Positions 18,548 to 27,003 of a stretch of 64,000 bases of DNA are shown piece by piece (the stretch's first letter is position 1; every line of letters begins with the position of its first letter). A program made the position numbers and the translations under genes. The notes beneath the pieces are model-generated. The model did not search any database and was not told the origin of the DNA. It saw nothing but the letters and a program-made list of their open reading frames with translations. The stretch lies in assembly GCF_002844595.1 (NCBI RefSeq), contig NZ_PJNW01000005.1, positions 310,001-374,000 of the forward strand. Direction: 5' to 3'. The DNA is from Pleomorphomonas diazotrophica. Lineage in GTDB: Bacteria; Pseudomonadota; Alphaproteobacteria; Rhizobiales; Pleomorphomonadaceae.

Positions 18548-19606
18548 TCAGCGTTTCGGCTCGGGGATCCAGGGCGCCATGGAGACGTCGGCCTTGGAGA
18601 ACTGCGGCAGCTTGGCCGCGAGATCGTCCATGTTCTTGATGCCCTTCTCAAGAAGCATCTGCCGGGTGATCAACGTCGGCGGCACCACCACCTGCTGGCC
18701 GGTGTCGACGCCGGCGAGCTGGAGCGCCAGCGTGCGCACGCAGACCTCACCGACGACGGCCGACGAGGTGGCCGCCGAAGCCGCCCAAGCGCTCTTGTCC
18801 TCGACCATGGCCGAAATGTCCGGCGTCGAAATGTCGGCCGAGTAGATCTTGATCTTCTCGCTGAGACCGGCCTCGTCGACGGCGGTCTTGGCACCCTTGG
18901 CGAACTCGTCATAAGGCGCGAAGATGACGGTGATGTCCGGGTTGGCGCGCAGCACTGCGGCCGTCTGGTCGGCGACCGAGTTGGCGATCGGGTTGTTCAT
19001 GGTGCCCCAGTGCGCCACTTCCTGGATGCCCGGATACTTCTTCTTGAAGGCCTGCCAGGTCTCGTCGCGACGGTCGAGCGGTGCGATGCCCGGCACGTAG
19101 ACGTAGCCGGCCTTGAAGCTCTCGCCATTGTCGACGATCGCCTGCTCAAGGGCGAGGCGGGCCAGTTCGCGGTCATTCTGCTCGATCTGCGGGATGGCCT
19201 GGTTCTCGCAGTTGACGTCGAAGGCGACGACCTTGAAGCCTTCCTCCACCGCCTGGGCGGCCGGGTCCTTCAGCGTCTCGGTCAGGCCGTGCTGCAGGAT
19301 GATGCCGTCGACGCCGAGGTTCATGGCCTGCTGCAGCATTTCCGCCTGCAGCGCCGCGTCCTGGCGGGAGTCGAGCACGTGCAGGTCGAAGCCGAGCGCC
19401 TCGGCCTGGCGCGTCACGCCGGCGAGGTAGAACTGGAAGAAGTCGCCGGTGGAAAGATAACGCACCAGGGCGATCTTGATCTTGCGCTCGCCGACGATGC
19501 CCGGGGCACCGGCGATGCCCTCGGCAAAGGCGGCACGGAGCGGCAGGCCGCCGGCCACCGTGGCAGTGGCAAGGCCGGCAAGAAATGTCCTTCTGTCGAT
19601 AGTCAT
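18548..19606 (-). CDS. Sugar ABC transporter substrate-binding protein (RbsB/periplasmic-binding type)
   Basis: Periplasmic binding protein of a ribose-type (CUT2) importer, 352 aa. The N-terminus is a Tat signal (DRRTFLAGLATATVAGG) with probable cleavage after AAFA. The mature part is the peripla_BP_4 fold, with sugar-contact segments such as QAEMLQQAMNLGVDGIILQHG and VIFAPYDEFAKGAKTAV. ATG 19606 is preceded by GAGGAGTGA; a start at 19621 would add MRSEK. It is the last gene of a minus-strand operon of ATPase, permease and binding protein, closed by the terminator at 18442. The operon diverges from mtnK across a region holding a shared operator, so the likely ligand is 5-methylthioribose or 5-deoxyribose (inference). 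Confidence 0.87.
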   Translation of the reverse strand: MTIDRRTFLAGLATATVAGGLPLRAAFAEGIAGAPGIVGERKIKIALVRYLSTGDFFQFYLAGVTRQAEALGFDLHVLDSRQDAALQAEMLQQAMNLGVDGIILQHGLTETLKDPAAQAVEEGFKVVAFDVNCENQAIPQIEQNDRELARLALEQAIVDNGESFKAGYVYVPGIAPLDRRDETWQAFKKKYPGIQEVAHWGTMNNPIANSVADQTAAVLRANPDITVIFAPYDEFAKGAKTAVDEAGLSEKIKIYSADISTPDISAMVEDKSAWAASAATSSAVVGEVCVRTLALQLAGVDTGQQVVVPPTLITRQMLLEKGIKNMDDLAAKLPQFSKADVSMAPWIPEPKR

Positions 19607-19707
19607 TTTCTCACTCCTCAAATGACGTTTCCATTGACCTTTTCCGGGACGCGCCTCCTCCGCGCGCCGCGGCTTACCTCGCGTTTTCCAATTGGGCCGA
19701 AGCCGGC

Positions 19708-20772
19708 TCAGCGACGCTGCGAGGAGGCGAAGCCGAAGGTGAAGAGCAGGGCGAAGACAAGGACGAGGCCCTTGACGAAGTCCTGCGCGTAGTAGGGGGC
19801 GTTGAGCATGGTGAGGCCGTTGAGCAGCGTGCCGACGAACAGCGCGCCGACCGCCGTGCCGAATACGTTGGGCTTCTTGGCGCCCAGCACGGCGTAGCCG
19901 ATCAGCGCGGCAGCGACGGAGTCGAGCAGCAGCGATGAGCCGGAGGTAACGTCGCCACGGCCGACGCGGGCGGCAAGCAGGATGCCGCCTATCGAGGCGA
20001 ACAGGCCGGAGATCATGTAGGCGGCGATCTTGTAGCGCTCGACCGGCGCGCCGGCGAGGCGGGTGGCCTTTTCATTGCCGCCGATGGCATAGAGCACGCG
20101 GCCGTAGCGCGAGCGCTCCATGAACACCCAGAGGATCACGGCGGCCACCAGCATGATGATCACCGGCAGGGGGATCAGGTCGAACAGGCGGTAGCGGCCA
20201 AGCGCCAGGAAGGCGTCGGTAAAGGTACCCGTCGCCGCCGAGCCGTCGGACAAGGTCATGCCCTTGGCGATCGAGCGGCCGCCGGTCGGAATGAGCTGCA
20301 GGCCGAGCAGCAGGAACATCATGCCGAGCGTCGCCAGAAGGTCGGGGATGCGTCCCTTGACGATCAGCACGCCGTTCAAAAAGCCGATGAAGGCGCCGAG
20401 CAGCAGGCAGACGATGACGGCGAGCAGCGTGCCCTGATTGAGAATCACCATCACGTAGCTCGACGCCATCAGCGACATGGCCGCCGTCGAGCCGATGGAC
20501 AGGTCGAAGCCGGCGATGGCCAGCGTAACCGTGACGCCGAGCGCCAGCAGCGCCGTGACTGACACCGCCTGCAGGATGGAGAACATGTTGCGGGCGTTGG
20601 CGAAAGCCGGCTCCAGGCGCCAGAAGACGACGACCATCACGGCCAGAATGATCAAGAGGCCGAACTTGATGACAAAGTCCTTGAAGGAGAAGGCGGGCTT
20701 CGCCGTGCCGGTCTGCACGGCGGCCGCCGGCGCGGCCGGATTGGGAGCCGGATTCGACGAGGGGGTGCTCAT
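19708..20772 (-). CDS. Sugar ABC transporter permease (RbsC type)
   Basis: Inner-membrane permease of the CUT2 importer, 354 aa. It has an Ala/Pro-rich cytoplasmic N-terminus (residues 1-25), then eight to ten transmembrane segments starting at FVIKFGLLIILAVMVVVFW. Family landmarks are GFDLSIGSTAAMSLMA near residue 103 and RVGRGDVTSGSSLLLDSVAAALIG near residue 270. It starts 27 bp after the ATPase gene and is followed 101 bp later by the binding-protein gene. Confidence 0.9.
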   Translation of the reverse strand: MSTPSSNPAPNPAAPAAAVQTGTAKPAFSFKDFVIKFGLLIILAVMVVVFWRLEPAFANARNMFSILQAVSVTALLALGVTVTLAIAGFDLSIGSTAAMSLMASSYVMVILNQGTLLAVIVCLLLGAFIGFLNGVLIVKGRIPDLLATLGMMFLLLGLQLIPTGGRSIAKGMTLSDGSAATGTFTDAFLALGRYRLFDLIPLPVIIMLVAAVILWVFMERSRYGRVLYAIGGNEKATRLAGAPVERYKIAAYMISGLFASIGGILLAARVGRGDVTSGSSLLLDSVAAALIGYAVLGAKKPNVFGTAVGALFVGTLLNGLTMLNAPYYAQDFVKGLVLVFALLFTFGFASSQRR

Positions 20773-20799
20773 GATGAAAGCCTTTTGTCTCTGAAAGCG

Positions 20800-22317
20800 T
20801 CAGGCGAAGGTTGCGTGGGTGCCGGCGCCGCTGATCTCCGCGACCAGGGCGTCGAGCGACAGCCCATCGATCGAGTGACCGCCGACCACCGAAAAGTCGC
20901 GCATCACGATGATGCGGTCGGCGATTTCCGTCGCCTCCTCCAGATCGGCGCAGATGACCAGCGTCGCTCGGCCGGCGGCCGTTTCGCGCAAGCGGTGGCC
21001 GATGTCCTGGCGGGCGCCGATGTCGACGCCCTGGAAGGGTTCGTCGAGGATGAGCAGCCGGCAAGGCTGGATCAGCCAGCGGCCGAGCACGACCTTCTGC
21101 TGGTTGCCGCCGGATAGCGAACCGATCGGCACGTCGATGGAGGCGCACTTGATGGCGAGATCGGAAACCTGTCCGGTAGCCGCCCGGCGCTCCTGGTCGG
21201 GCACGACCAGAGACAGCTTGGAGAACTGCCTGAGGAAGGGCAGCGTCATGTTGTGCAGCACCGAGAACTCGGCGACCAGCGACGAATTACCCCGATCCTC
21301 GTGCGCCATGAACACGCCTTCGGCGATGGCCTGCTGCGGCGAGGCGGCGCGGAGCGGCTTGCCGTCGATCATCACCGATCCTGCAAAAGGCGTGGCCGTG
21401 CCGAACAGGCACTCGGCGAACTCCGTCTTGCCGGCGCCGATCAGACCGGTCAGCACCACCACCTCCCCTTCGTGGAGATCGAGATCGAAGGGTGCAGACG
21501 TCGGCGTGATCGCGAAGTCGCGGATTTCGACCACCGTCCGGCCACCGGCAACGGCGGCGCGGGCGCCTTCGCTGACGCGATGGCCGACCATGGCGTGGAC
21601 GATGCCGTCGAAGTCGAGCGGTCGGATAAACTCGGCACGGACCCGGCCATCGCGCATGACGACGGCCCGGTCGGCGAGACGACGGATGTCGGACATGCGG
21701 TGACTGATGTAGACGATGGCCACACCGCGCGCCCGGAGATCCTCGATCAACACGAACAGCCGGGCCGCCTCCGCTTCCGATAGCGACGATGTCGGTTCGT
21801 CGAGGATCAGCACCTTAGGATCGTGCGACAGGGCGCGAGCGATGGCGACGAGCTGCCGTTCGGCCTGACCGAGTTCGCTCATCGCCTTGCCGAGCGGCAG
21901 GTCGAGGCCGAGGATCGCCTGAATGCCACGCGCCCGCGCCGTAATGGCCGCCCGGCTGAGAAGCATCGGTCCCTCGGGCCGGCAGATCTCGTCGAGCGCC
22001 AGGTTTTCGGCGACGGTCAGCTGCTGCACGACGCCGTCGTTGATGATCTGGTGAACCGTGTGGATACCGGCGGCGCAGGCTTCGAGCGGCGACCGGAAGT
22101 CCACCATCTCGCCGTCGATCTCCATCGTACCGGAATCGGCCGGATGCACGCCGCAGAGAATCTTGATCAGCGTCGACTTGCCGGCGCCGTTGGCGCCCAT
22201 CAGCGCCAGCACTTCGCCGCGCTTTATGTCGAGATCGACGTCGATGACCGCATGCGTGCTGCCGAAACGCTTGTTCAGCCCACGGATGCGGATCACCTCC
22301 CTCCCTGGTTCTGTCAT
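20800..22317 (-). CDS. Sugar ABC transporter ATP-binding protein (RbsA type, duplicated ATPase)
   Basis: Double-ATPase subunit of the ribose-type importer, 505 aa, the normal RbsA length. The first domain has Walker A GANGAGKST (about residues 39-47) and a diverged signature (MSELGQAERQLVAIARAL) with Walker B VLILDEPTSSLS. The second domain has a degenerate Walker A (GLIGAGKTEF, near 287) and signature SLSGGNQQKVVLGRWL. The second-domain ATP site differs from consensus, as is usual in RbsA proteins. ATG 22317 gives MTEPGREVIRIRGLNKRFG. The frame stays open far upstream, opposite mtnK and mtnA, but that part is a shadow. First gene of the operon, divergent from mtnK. Confidence 0.9.
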   Translation of the reverse strand: MTEPGREVIRIRGLNKRFGSTHAVIDVDLDIKRGEVLALMGANGAGKSTLIKILCGVHPADSGTMEIDGEMVDFRSPLEACAAGIHTVHQIINDGVVQQLTVAENLALDEICRPEGPMLLSRAAITARARGIQAILGLDLPLGKAMSELGQAERQLVAIARALSHDPKVLILDEPTSSLSEAEAARLFVLIEDLRARGVAIVYISHRMSDIRRLADRAVVMRDGRVRAEFIRPLDFDGIVHAMVGHRVSEGARAAVAGGRTVVEIRDFAITPTSAPFDLDLHEGEVVVLTGLIGAGKTEFAECLFGTATPFAGSVMIDGKPLRAASPQQAIAEGVFMAHEDRGNSSLVAEFSVLHNMTLPFLRQFSKLSLVVPDQERRAATGQVSDLAIKCASIDVPIGSLSGGNQQKVVLGRWLIQPCRLLILDEPFQGVDIGARQDIGHRLRETAAGRATLVICADLEEATEIADRIIVMRDFSVVGGHSIDGLSLDALVAEISGAGTHATFA

Positions 22318-22392
22318 GCCGAAAACCGCCTCCACGGATGTTTGGCAGAGGGCCTCCTCCAGACCCGATGGCGGCAACCTAGCCACCAAAAC

Positions 22393-22422
22393 GTCAATTG
22401 TCAATCTATCTTGACAAATGAC
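22393..22422. promoter_or_regulatory. Operator-like palindrome in the importer/mtnK divergent promoter
   Basis: The core is a perfect inverted repeat TTGTCAA (22398-22404), six bases TCTATC, TTGACAA (22411-22417). It extends outwards to GTCAA and ATGAC, giving 12-bp arms with one mismatch. It lies in the 204-bp gap between the divergent RbsA-type gene and mtnK. A closely similar sequence occurs at 26180-26201 in front of the SorC-family regulator and the aldolase, which makes it the probable binding site of that regulator. Confidence 0.75.
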
Positions 22423-22521
22423 GAAAACCAGACCAACTTCCACCTCCAACAACCTCTGCCAGCATGAGGAGCGACAAAGCGTCGTGGCGGAGGGTTGGTA
22501 GCGAGGGATGGAGAAGACCCC

Positions 22522-23811
22522 ATGACAGACGTTCGGAGCGCCCGTACCGGCGGCGCCGACTATCGGCCGATGACCGACGGCACGCTGGCGCCCTATCTCG
22601 CCGGCTTTTCGGAAGTTGCCGCCATCCTGGGCGGGGCGGCGCAGGACTGGAAGGTCACCGAGGTCGGTGACGGCAACCTCAACCTGGTGTTCATCGTGCG
22701 CGGCCCCAGGGGATCGCTGATCGTCAAGCAGGCCCTTCCCTATGTGCGCCTCGTCGGCGACTCCTGGCCGCTGCCGCTCGACCGGTCCTTCTTCGAGAGC
22801 CAGGCGCTGATGATCGAAGACGCCGCCGCGCCGGGGTTGGTGCCGAAGGTCGTGCTGTTCGACGCCATGCAGGCGCTGGTGGTCATGGAAATTCTCACGC
22901 CGCATATCATCATGCGCAAAGGACTGATCGACGGCGTCGAGTTCCCGCTTTTCGCGGCGACGCTGTCGGAGTTCATGGCCCAGTCGCTGTTCAAGACCTC
23001 CGATCTCTATCTGCCGGCTGCCGAAAAGAAGCGGCAGATGGCGGTGTTCTGCGCCAACACCGAGCTCTGCCGGATCACCGAGGACCTGGTGTTCACCGAT
23101 CCCTACCGGGCGGCCAAGCTCAACCGCTGGACCTCGCCACAGCTCGACGACATTGCCCTGGAGTTTCGCGCCGATGGCCCGCTCAAGGCGGCCGCCCAGG
23201 CGATGAAGCTGAAGTTCCTGAGCCACGCCGAGGCGCTGGTGCACGGCGACCTGCATTCCGGCTCGATCATGGCGACCAGCACGGATGTTCGGGTGATCGA
23301 CCCGGAGTTCGCCTTCTTCGGGCCCATGGGCTTCGATGTGGGCGCACTGATCGGCAATCTGATCCTCGCCTATCTCAGCCAGATCGGCCACGAGGACAAG
23401 AAGGGCGGACGGGACGCCTACCGCGCCTGGATCCTGAGGCAGATCACCGACGTCTGGACGCTGTTCTCGGCCCGTTTCGTCGAGCTTTGGTCGACCGAGG
23501 GCAAGGGGGACGCCTTCACCGCCGAGCTGTTCACCGATGCGGCGAGCCGGGCGGCGCTGGCGGAAGAACAAGCCCGCTACATGCGCGCGCTGTTCGAGGA
23601 CACGCTGGGCTTTGCCGGCTGCAAGATGATCCGGCGCATTCTCGGTCTCGCCCACGTCGCCGATTTCGAGAGCATCAGCGACAAGGATCTGAGGGCGAGT
23701 GGCGAACGGCGGGCTCTGCGCCTCGGCCGGGACCTCGTTGTCAACCGGACGCGCTTTGCCGATATCGAGGCCGTTGCGGCCGCCGTGGTCGCCGCCGACG
23801 CCACCCGCTGA
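22522..23811 (+). CDS. mtnK: S-methyl-5-thioribose kinase MtnK
   Basis: Phosphorylates 5-methylthioribose (and in some bacteria 5-deoxyribose) at C1; 429 aa, choline-kinase-like fold. The nucleotide-binding GDGNLNLVF lies near residue 50. The Brenner motif is HGDLHSGSIM with catalytic Asp243, and the metal-binding segment is VIDPEFAFFGP with Asp260. It shares these with Klebsiella and Bacillus MtnK. GGAGAAG precedes ATG 22522. mtnA follows after a 102-bp gap holding two perfect hairpins. No MTA nucleosidase or mtnBCDE genes are in the window, so the substrate is probably supplied by the adjacent importer or by a nucleosidase elsewhere. Confidence 0.92.
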   Translation: MTDVRSARTGGADYRPMTDGTLAPYLAGFSEVAAILGGAAQDWKVTEVGDGNLNLVFIVRGPRGSLIVKQALPYVRLVGDSWPLPLDRSFFESQALMIEDAAAPGLVPKVVLFDAMQALVVMEILTPHIIMRKGLIDGVEFPLFAATLSEFMAQSLFKTSDLYLPAAEKKRQMAVFCANTELCRITEDLVFTDPYRAAKLNRWTSPQLDDIALEFRADGPLKAAAQAMKLKFLSHAEALVHGDLHSGSIMATSTDVRVIDPEFAFFGPMGFDVGALIGNLILAYLSQIGHEDKKGGRDAYRAWILRQITDVWTLFSARFVELWSTEGKGDAFTAELFTDAASRAALAEEQARYMRALFEDTLGFAGCKMIRRILGLAHVADFESISDKDLRASGERRALRLGRDLVVNRTRFADIEAVAAAVVAADATR

Positions 23812-23838
23812 CGGCCACCGGCCGCATTCGAGACCCCT

Positions 23839-23897
23839 GGGCGGCTGCCAGCCGCCCGCCACAAGTGGACCGTCCGTCGCGCTGAGGCGCGCGACGG
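23839..23897 (+). other. Two tandem hairpins between mtnK and mtnA
   Basis: First hairpin GGGCGGCT / AGCCGCCC with a 3-nt loop (23839-23857); second CCGTCGCGC / GCGCGACGG with a 6-nt loop (23874-23897). Neither has a T-run. They may tune the mtnK:mtnA mRNA ratio. The second ends about 16 bp before the mtnA start. Confidence 0.5.
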
Positions 23898-23913
23898 CGA
23901 TCGGAGGCCTTTC

Positions 23914-25014
23914 ATGAAAATCTACGGCAAATCCATGCGGACGATCTGGGTTGCGGACGACAGCTGGGGCGTCGAGATCATCGACCAGACCAAGCTGCCC
24001 TTCGAGGTGACGACCCGGACCCTTCGCTCCTGGCAGGAAGCGGCAACGGCCATCCGCGACATGGTGGTACGTGGCGCGCCACTGATCGGCGCCACCGGCG
24101 CCTACGGTCTGGCGCTGGCCATGCGCGAGGACTCCTCCAACGAGAACCTCGAGCGGGCCTACACCGCCCTGCTGGCCACCCGCCCGACCGCCGTCAACCT
24201 CCGCTGGGGTCTCGACGACCTCAAGGGGCGCCTTCTCAAGGTCGCCCCTTCCGAGCGCATGGGCCTTGCCTATCGCCGCGCAGCCGAGATCTGCGACGAG
24301 GACGTCGAAACCTGCAAGGCGATCGGCCGGCATGGTCTCGCCATCATCCGCGAGCTCTGGGAGAAGAAGGGCAAGCCGCCGCGCTTCAACGTTCTCACCC
24401 ACTGCAACGCCGGCTGGCTCGCCTGCATCGACTGGGGCACCGCGCTCGCCCCCATCTACATGGCCTTCGAAGCGGGCATTCCCATCCATGTCTGGGTCGA
24501 CGAGACGCGGCCGCGCAACCAGGGCGCCAGCCTCACCGCCTTCGAGCTCGGCCAGCATGGCGTCGACCACACGGTGATTGCCGACAATCAGGGTGGCCAC
24601 CTGATGCAGCACGGCCTCGTCGACATGGCGATCGTCGGTACCGACCGCACCACGGCGACCGGCGACGTCTGCAACAAGATCGGCACCTATCTCAAGGCGC
24701 TGGCCGCCCATGACAACGGCGTGCCCTTCTACGTCGGTCTGCCCTTCACCACCATCGACTGGACGCTGGAAGACGGCATCCGCCAGATCCCGATCGAGGA
24801 GCGCGACGCCCGCGAACTCAGCCACATCACCGGCCGTACCGCCGATGGCCGGCTCGAGACGGTGGACATTCTCCCGAAGGGCAGTCCCGCGCTCAACTAC
24901 GGCTTCGACGTGACACCGGCCCGCCTCGTCACCGGGCTCATCACCGAACGTGGCGTCGCCGATGCTAGCCGCGAGGGTCTTCTCAAGCTCTATCCGGAGC
25001 AGACGGCCAAATGA
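23914..25014 (+). CDS. mtnA: S-methyl-5-thioribose-1-phosphate isomerase MtnA
   Basis: Converts methylthioribose-1-phosphate to methylthioribulose-1-phosphate (or the 5-deoxy analogue), 366 aa, of the eIF2B-like/MtnA family. The active-site cysteine is in [10 protein letters not shown] (Cys164) and the aspartate in [19 protein letters not shown] (Asp244), equivalent to the Cys160/Asp240 pair of Bacillus MtnA. The ribose-phosphate-binding [13 protein letters not shown] is near residue 52. GGAGGCC precedes the ATG. It is downstream of mtnK and presumably co-transcribed; a class II aldolase that could take its product lies 1.3 kb away. Confidence 0.93.
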   Translation: MKIYGKSMRTIWVADDSWGVEIIDQTKLPFEVTTRTLRSWQEAATAIRDMVVRGAPLIGATGAYGLALAMREDSSNENLERAYTALLATRPTAVNLRWGLDDLKGRLLKVAPSERMGLAYRRAAEICDEDVETCKAIGRHGLAIIRELWEKKGKPPRFNVLTHCNAGWLACIDWGTALAPIYMAFEAGIPIHVWVDETRPRNQGASLTAFELGQHGVDHTVIADNQGGHLMQHGLVDMAIVGTDRTTATGDVCNKIGTYLKALAAHDNGVPFYVGLPFTTIDWTLEDGIRQIPIEERDARELSHITGRTADGRLETVDILPKGSPALNYGFDVTPARLVTGLITERGVADASREGLLKLYPEQTAK

Positions 25015-25044
25015 CAACCCGCCCCTGCCCCGCATCGGAGATCC

Positions 25045-25072
25045 GAGCCGGCGCAGGGGCGCGCGCCGGCTC
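25045..25072. other. Strong hairpin between convergent mtnA and sorC-type genes
   Basis: Perfect 10-bp inverted repeat GAGCCGGCGC / GCGCCGGCTC with an 8-nt loop, in the 98-bp gap between two converging genes. It lacks a T-run on either strand, so termination would be weak or factor-dependent. Confidence 0.5.
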
Positions 25073-25112
25073 CCCCCGGCAGGCGCTTCCCTTATTCGCG
25101 CGTCCTGTCGAT

Positions 25113-26135
25113 CTAGAGTCGGCCGAGAATGTTGCGGGCCGTCGGTTCGTCGGTGATCAGCGCGGTAATGTAACCGCCACGCAGGGCGCCGAGAATGGCG
25201 TCGGTCTTGTCCGGGCCACCGGCAGCGGCAATGCGGGTCGGCACGCTGCGAACGTCGTCGAGAGTGATGCCGATCATCCGGTCGTCCATGGTGCCGCGCA
25301 GCCAGTTGCCCTCGATGTCGTAGAAGCGACCGGCAATGACGCCGACGGCGCCGTTGGCGATGTAGTACTTGCTCTCGTCGACGGAGATCAGGCCGGAGGC
25401 GAACACCAGGCTGTTGGCCTTCACCGTGCAGACGCCGAACAGCAGCTTGTTGCAGGAACGGATGCGGGCGAACTGTTCCTGGATCGTCGGTTCGCGCATC
25501 AGCGCGTCGCGCAGCGCCGCGTTGGACAGGGCCGCCGGGGCATGCAGGTTGATCGACCGGGCGTGCAGGCGACGGGCAATGAAGGCCACGCATTCCTCGG
25601 CCGTGAAGCCGTCGTAAGCCGAGCGCTGGCTGCCGATCACCTGCACGACGCAACTGTCGGGCATGGCCCTTTCCGGCAGGTTTTCGGCCAGCGACAGCAC
25701 GGTACGCCCCCAGGCGACGCCCAGAACGTCGCCGTTCACCAGGATCTGGTCGAGATACTGGGCGCCGGCCCGGCCGATGCGCTCGCTCGGTGGCCTCACG
25801 CCGCCGTCGAAGGGAATGACCATGCATTCGGTGAGGCCGAAGGCCTGCTTGAGCTGCTGGGCGAGGTCGATCGAGTTCAGGAGTTCCGGCCGCACCACCA
25901 CCTTGACGTAGTGCAGGTCGCGCGCCTGTTGCAGATAGTTCACCACCGTCGCCCGCGACACGCCCATCAGGTCGGCGATCTGGCTCTGCGTCATCTCGTC
26001 ATGGTGGTAAAGCCAGGACGCCCACAGAAGCGGATCGGTGAGGTACTCCCCCGGCCGCGGCAGCGGCGCTCTGTTGTCCGCTTCGGCTGCCCCCGACCGG
26101 TCGGCCTTATCCTTCATCCTTGAGCGTAGCGCCAT
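25113..26135 (-). CDS. SorC/DeoR-family sugar-phosphate-responsive regulator
   Basis: Transcriptional regulator of the SorC family (sorbitol/erythritol regulator type), about 340 aa. An N-terminal helix-turn-helix reads MTQSQIADLMGVSRATVVNYLQQARD. It is followed by a sugar-phosphate isomerase-like effector domain with GVAWGRTVLSLAENL and AAGGPDKTDAILGALRGGYITALITDEPTA. ATG 26135 is preferred; an upstream start at 26189 would place the gene inside the operator-like sequence at 26180-26201. It diverges from the aldolase and lies next to mtnKA. It is therefore the obvious regulator of the locus, with a phosphorylated methylthioribose or deoxyribose intermediate as probable effector (inference). 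Confidence 0.88.
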   Translation of the reverse strand: MALRSRMKDKADRSGAAEADNRAPLPRPGEYLTDPLLWASWLYHHDEMTQSQIADLMGVSRATVVNYLQQARDLHYVKVVVRPELLNSIDLAQQLKQAFGLTECMVIPFDGGVRPPSERIGRAGAQYLDQILVNGDVLGVAWGRTVLSLAENLPERAMPDSCVVQVIGSQRSAYDGFTAEECVAFIARRLHARSINLHAPAALSNAALRDALMREPTIQEQFARIRSCNKLLFGVCTVKANSLVFASGLISVDESKYYIANGAVGVIAGRFYDIEGNWLRGTMDDRMIGITLDDVRSVPTRIAAAGGPDKTDAILGALRGGYITALITDEPTARNILGRL

Positions 26136-26179
26136 GATCTTCCAACCCCATCGCCCCGAAGCGTGACACTCCGGATCGA

Positions 26180-26201
26180 CAATTGACAATCTGAGTTAAC
26201 A
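26180..26201. promoter_or_regulatory. Second copy of the mtn-locus operator, sorC/aldolase divergent promoter
   Basis: Sequence CAATTG-A-CAATCT, three bases, TTAACA aligns with 22395-22416 (CAATTG-T-CAATCT, three bases, TTGACA): 17 of 22 positions are identical. It lies 44 bp upstream of the chosen regulator start and 80 bp upstream of the aldolase start. The palindrome here is less perfect than the first copy. Confidence 0.7.
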
Positions 26202-26281
26202 TAAGCACCCATCCGCGCCAAGTGCCAATGCTCGTCCGGCGTGTCGACCACGCCTGCCGCCCTTCATCCGAGGACATCAGT

Positions 26282-26992
26282 ATGCCTGCCAGCCTTTCCG
26301 CCCTTTCCCATCTCGCCCTCCGGACGGAGATCATCGCCACCTGCCGCGAAATGAACGCCTCGGGCGTCAACCAGGGGACCTCGGGCAACGTCAGCGTTCG
26401 CGTCGGCAAGGATCGCTTTCTGGTAACGCCAACCGGCATTCCCTATGCTGGCATGACCGAGGACCAGATCGTCGAGATGACCTTCGATGGCACCTATTAC
26501 GGCCCCTGCCGGCCGACCAGCGAATGGCGTTTCCACCGCGACATCCTGCTGCATCGGCCGGATATCGACACGGTCATCCACACCCACTCGATGTTCTCGA
26601 CGGTGATCTCCTGCCTGCGCCGCGACATTCCGGCCGTCCACTACATGGTGGCTGCGGCAGGCGGCGAGAACATCCGCTGCGCCGACTACGCCACCTTCGG
26701 CTCCCAGGCGCTGTCCGACAACGCGTTGAAGGCGCTGGACGGCCGTCTTGCCTGTCTGCTCGCCAACCACGGGCTGATCGTGCTCGGCGCCAACCTCAGG
26801 AAGGCCTATTCGCTGCTGGTCGAGGTGGAGACCATCGCCGCTCAGTATTGGCGGACGCTTGCCGTCGGCACGCCGGTCATCCTCGACAGCGCCGAGATGC
26901 AGAACGTCTTCGCCATGTTCAAGGTCTATGGTCGTCAGGACGTGGCCGACGCCGATCTCCGCTGCGGCGGCATGGTAGCGCCTGCCGCCTGA
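26282..26992 (+). CDS. Class II aldolase/adducin-family sugar-phosphate aldolase
   Basis: Zinc-dependent aldolase of the fuculose-phosphate/ribulose-phosphate epimerase superfamily, 236 aa. The phosphate-binding segment GTSGNVSVR is near residue 35. The catalytic Glu81 is in SEWRFH; the zinc ligands are His100 and His102 (HTHS) and His163 (ANHGLIVLG). Placed with mtnK and mtnA it matches the third enzyme (Ald2/DrdA type) of the DHAP shunt. That enzyme cleaves 5-methylthioribulose-1-phosphate or 5-deoxyribulose-1-phosphate to DHAP and (2-methylthio)acetaldehyde or acetaldehyde. It is divergent from the SorC-type regulator and downstream of the shared operator. A plain L-fuculose-phosphate aldolase role cannot be excluded by sequence alone. 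Confidence 0.87.
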   Translation: MPASLSALSHLALRTEIIATCREMNASGVNQGTSGNVSVRVGKDRFLVTPTGIPYAGMTEDQIVEMTFDGTYYGPCRPTSEWRFHRDILLHRPDIDTVIHTHSMFSTVISCLRRDIPAVHYMVAAAGGENIRCADYATFGSQALSDNALKALDGRLACLLANHGLIVLGANLRKAYSLLVEVETIAAQYWRTLAVGTPVILDSAEMQNVFAMFKVYGRQDVADADLRCGGMVAPAA

Positions 26993-27003
26993 GGCCTGCA
27001 TCT

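Noticed and set aside
18358-18651. N-terminal extension of DmeR to 188 aa
   Set aside because: It would translate through the operator, a rho-independent terminator and the end of the binding-protein gene. The ATG at 18357 gives the RcnR-like His2 and normal length.
20800-25827. A 1675-codon open frame on the minus strand
   Set aside because: Only 20800-22317 encodes a recognisable protein (RbsA-type ATPase). The rest is antisense to mtnK and mtnA, which have full active sites, and its product is a biased Arg/Gly/Ala shadow sequence.
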